From UBA12403 sp043808565 (GTDB taxonomy: Bacteria > Patescibacteriota > Patescibacteriia > UBA9934 > GWF2-40-263): a stretch of DNA of 22,513 nt. Positions 21,344 to 22,513 of this stretch are shown here, in pieces (the first letter of the stretch is position 1; the number at the start of each line of letters is the position of its first letter). The stretch lies in contig JAZDEQ010000057.1 in assembly GCA_043808565.1 (NCBI GenBank), forward strand, positions 1-22,513, read 5' to 3'. The position numbers and the translations under genes were made by a program. The notes beneath the pieces are model-generated. The model did no database searches and was not told the DNA's origin. It saw nothing but the letters and a program-made list of their open reading frames with translations.

Positions 21344-22513
21344 TTAGCCGATTGTGTAATAAAGTCCACCAACATGTCTGGCCGAGCCTTTCATTTCCAT
21401 TAAAGTTAAGACATGAGAAATCTCAGAAATTTTTTTGTTGGTGGCCCGAGCTAAATCGTCGATGTGAATTGGTTCGGTGGAAAGGAGTTTTAAAATTTCG
21501 GCTTCTTCGGGACTACCGGGGATAGGTGATATTTTAGTCACTCTTACTTCATTCGGTTTACACCTCACCACCAGGCCCCCCCCTCCTTCCTCCTTCGCCG
21601 AGCTTCGGAGGACGTTGTCGGAAGAGAGAGGGGGTTTGGTTGTGTGTATCGTTGCTAAACCAAGTGCTGATAAAATATCCTCGGCTTCAGTCACAACGTG
21701 AGCCCCGGTTTTGAGGAGTTGATTGGTGCCCTCGGAATTTTCTGAACCAATCGGGCCGGGCACGGCAAAAACTTCGCGACCGGCTTCGAGGGCGGCTCGA
21801 GCGGTAATAAGTGAGCCAGAAGTTTTTGCGGCTTCAATAATCAGGGTGCCATGACAAAGACCGGCAATAACCCGATTGCGAATCGGGAAGTTTTGTTTCA
21901 TCGGCGTGGTGCCAAGAGGGAATTCTGAAATAATTGCCCCGCCATTGGTAATAATTTTTTGGGCTAAGCCGCGATTAGCCGCTGGAAAAATACTTGCCTC
22001 ATCAACTCCGGCACCAAGAACAGCTATGGTTGTGCCGCTGACTTTGAGAGTCGCTTCATGAACCAAAGTGTCGATACCGTAAGCTAAACCGGAAACAATT
22101 ACCACGTTCGAGGCAGCCATTGGCTCGACAAGATTTGAAACAACCCGGGCGCCATAATTAGTTGGTTTGCGACTGCCAACCACAGCCAGCATCAAACGTT
22201 CTGATTCTGGTAATCGTCCACGGACAAAAAGGACAGCTGGCGGATCGTAAATAGTTTTTAAAAGGGCTGGATAGTTTGGATCAGTAAACGAGATTGCGGT
22301 AGCGCCGCTTTTTTCTAAAAATAATAATTCTTTTTCTGGTGAAAGTTTGTTCCGGGCTTCTAAAAATGATTCAGTAACTCGTGGTTCAATTTTTGCGGCC
22401 AAGAGTTGATTTCTATCGGCATTAAAAGCCGCTTCCATTGAGTCAAAAAATCCCCGCAATTTAGCGAGGCGAATTGGGCCGAATTTAGGAAAGCGAACAA
22501 GAGCCAGAAGGAA
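21344..22513 (-). CDS. dprA: DNA-processing protein DprA, 5' end beyond the window
   Basis: DprA binds incoming single-stranded DNA and loads RecA during natural transformation. The frame stays open to the window edge: upstream of a TTG at 22459 it reads LLALVRFPKFGPIRLAKLRG, the expected N-terminal helix-hairpin-like segment. The gene is therefore partial, with the true start outside. Rossmann-fold motifs are present: VVGSRKPTNYGARVV, VSGLAYGIDTLVHEA, ISEFPLGTTP with NFPIRNRVIAGL, and EAAKTSGSLITA. The C-terminal winged helix (EEAEILKLLSTEPIHIDDLA to the end) is also present. The linker between them (LRSSAKEEGGGGLV) is partly encoded by a palindromic element. It heads the dprA, PLP enzyme, topA run. 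Confidence 0.93.
   Translation of the reverse strand, partial: FLLALVRFPKFGPIRLAKLRGFFDSMEAAFNADRNQLLAAKIEPRVTESFLEARNKLSPEKELLFLEKSGATAISFTDPNYPALLKTIYDPPAVLFVRGRLPESERLMLAVVGSRKPTNYGARVVSNLVEPMAASNVVIVSGLAYGIDTLVHEATLKVSGTTIAVLGAGVDEASIFPAANRGLAQKIITNGGAIISEFPLGTTPMKQNFPIRNRVIAGLCHGTLIIEAAKTSGSLITARAALEAGREVFAVPGPIGSENSEGTNQLLKTGAHVVTEAEDILSALGLATIHTTKPPLSSDNVLRSSAKEEGGGGLVVRCKPNEVRVTKISPIPGSPEEAEILKLLSTEPIHIDDLARATNKKISEISHVLTLMEMKGSARHVGGLYYTIG
21589..21613 (-). repeat. dprA: Palindromic element, copy 3 (inside dprA coding sequence)
   Basis: On the plus strand CCTCC-TTCGCCGAGCTTC-GGAGG. It matches the core of copy 2 except at three positions; two of these, A to T in CCACC and T to A in GGTGG, compensate and keep the stem paired. 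The insertion keeps the dprA frame and falls in the flexible linker before the winged helix. Confidence 0.7.

Overview
The window looks like a chromosome segment from a Patescibacteria/CPR bacterium (Parcubacteria-like). This is inferred from gene content and style: short housekeeping proteins, a bacterial-type AspRS lacking its GAD insertion, a Rel protein lacking its C-terminal regulatory domains, short orphan genes, and promoters placed almost on top of start codons. TGA is used as a stop (scpB, dacA), so the recoded-TGA lineages (Gracilibacteria, Absconditabacteria) are unlikely. No phage, insertion sequence or CRISPR array is visible.

Layout. 1-422: the first codons of a leftward gene with its promoter, a C-rich hairpin and a terminator. 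423-5776: three class IIb aminoacyl-tRNA synthetases (AsnRS, bacterial-type AspRS, archaeal-type AspRS) plus a membrane-anchored orphan; a perfect 40-bp palindrome lies before the first AspRS. 5904-9925: scpA, scpB, a D,D-carboxypeptidase, a COG2426 membrane protein and a GT4 glycosyltransferase, closed by a bidirectional terminator. 9992-11980 (minus): three unrecognised small genes and a small membrane protein. 12078-12694: tRNA-fMet, tRNA-Met and tRNA-Leu, with two interrupted tRNA 5' fragments. 12803-14547: parA and parB. 14692-16212 (minus): rel. 16316-17938: a large orphan with an HEILH motif. 17999-22513 (minus): dprA (running off the right edge), a PLP fold-type II enzyme and topA.

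How the genes fit together. The synthetase trio covers every Asx-charging route: direct Asn, discriminating Asp, and probably non-discriminating Asp. ScpA/ScpB and ParA/ParB serve chromosome compaction and segregation. The carboxypeptidase and glycosyltransferase act on the envelope. Rel supplies (p)ppGpp control, and DprA/TopA form a common DNA-handling neighbourhood.

The most unusual content is non-coding. First, many gaps between 5.8 and 14.7 kb hold arrays of short degenerate words (period 8-9 bp), usually facing an inverted array; each locus has its own word, and two arrays encode the C-termini of dacA and rel. Second, a small palindromic element with compensatory stem changes sits inside duplicated 5' fragments of both tRNA-Met and tRNA-Leu, and again inside the dprA coding sequence.
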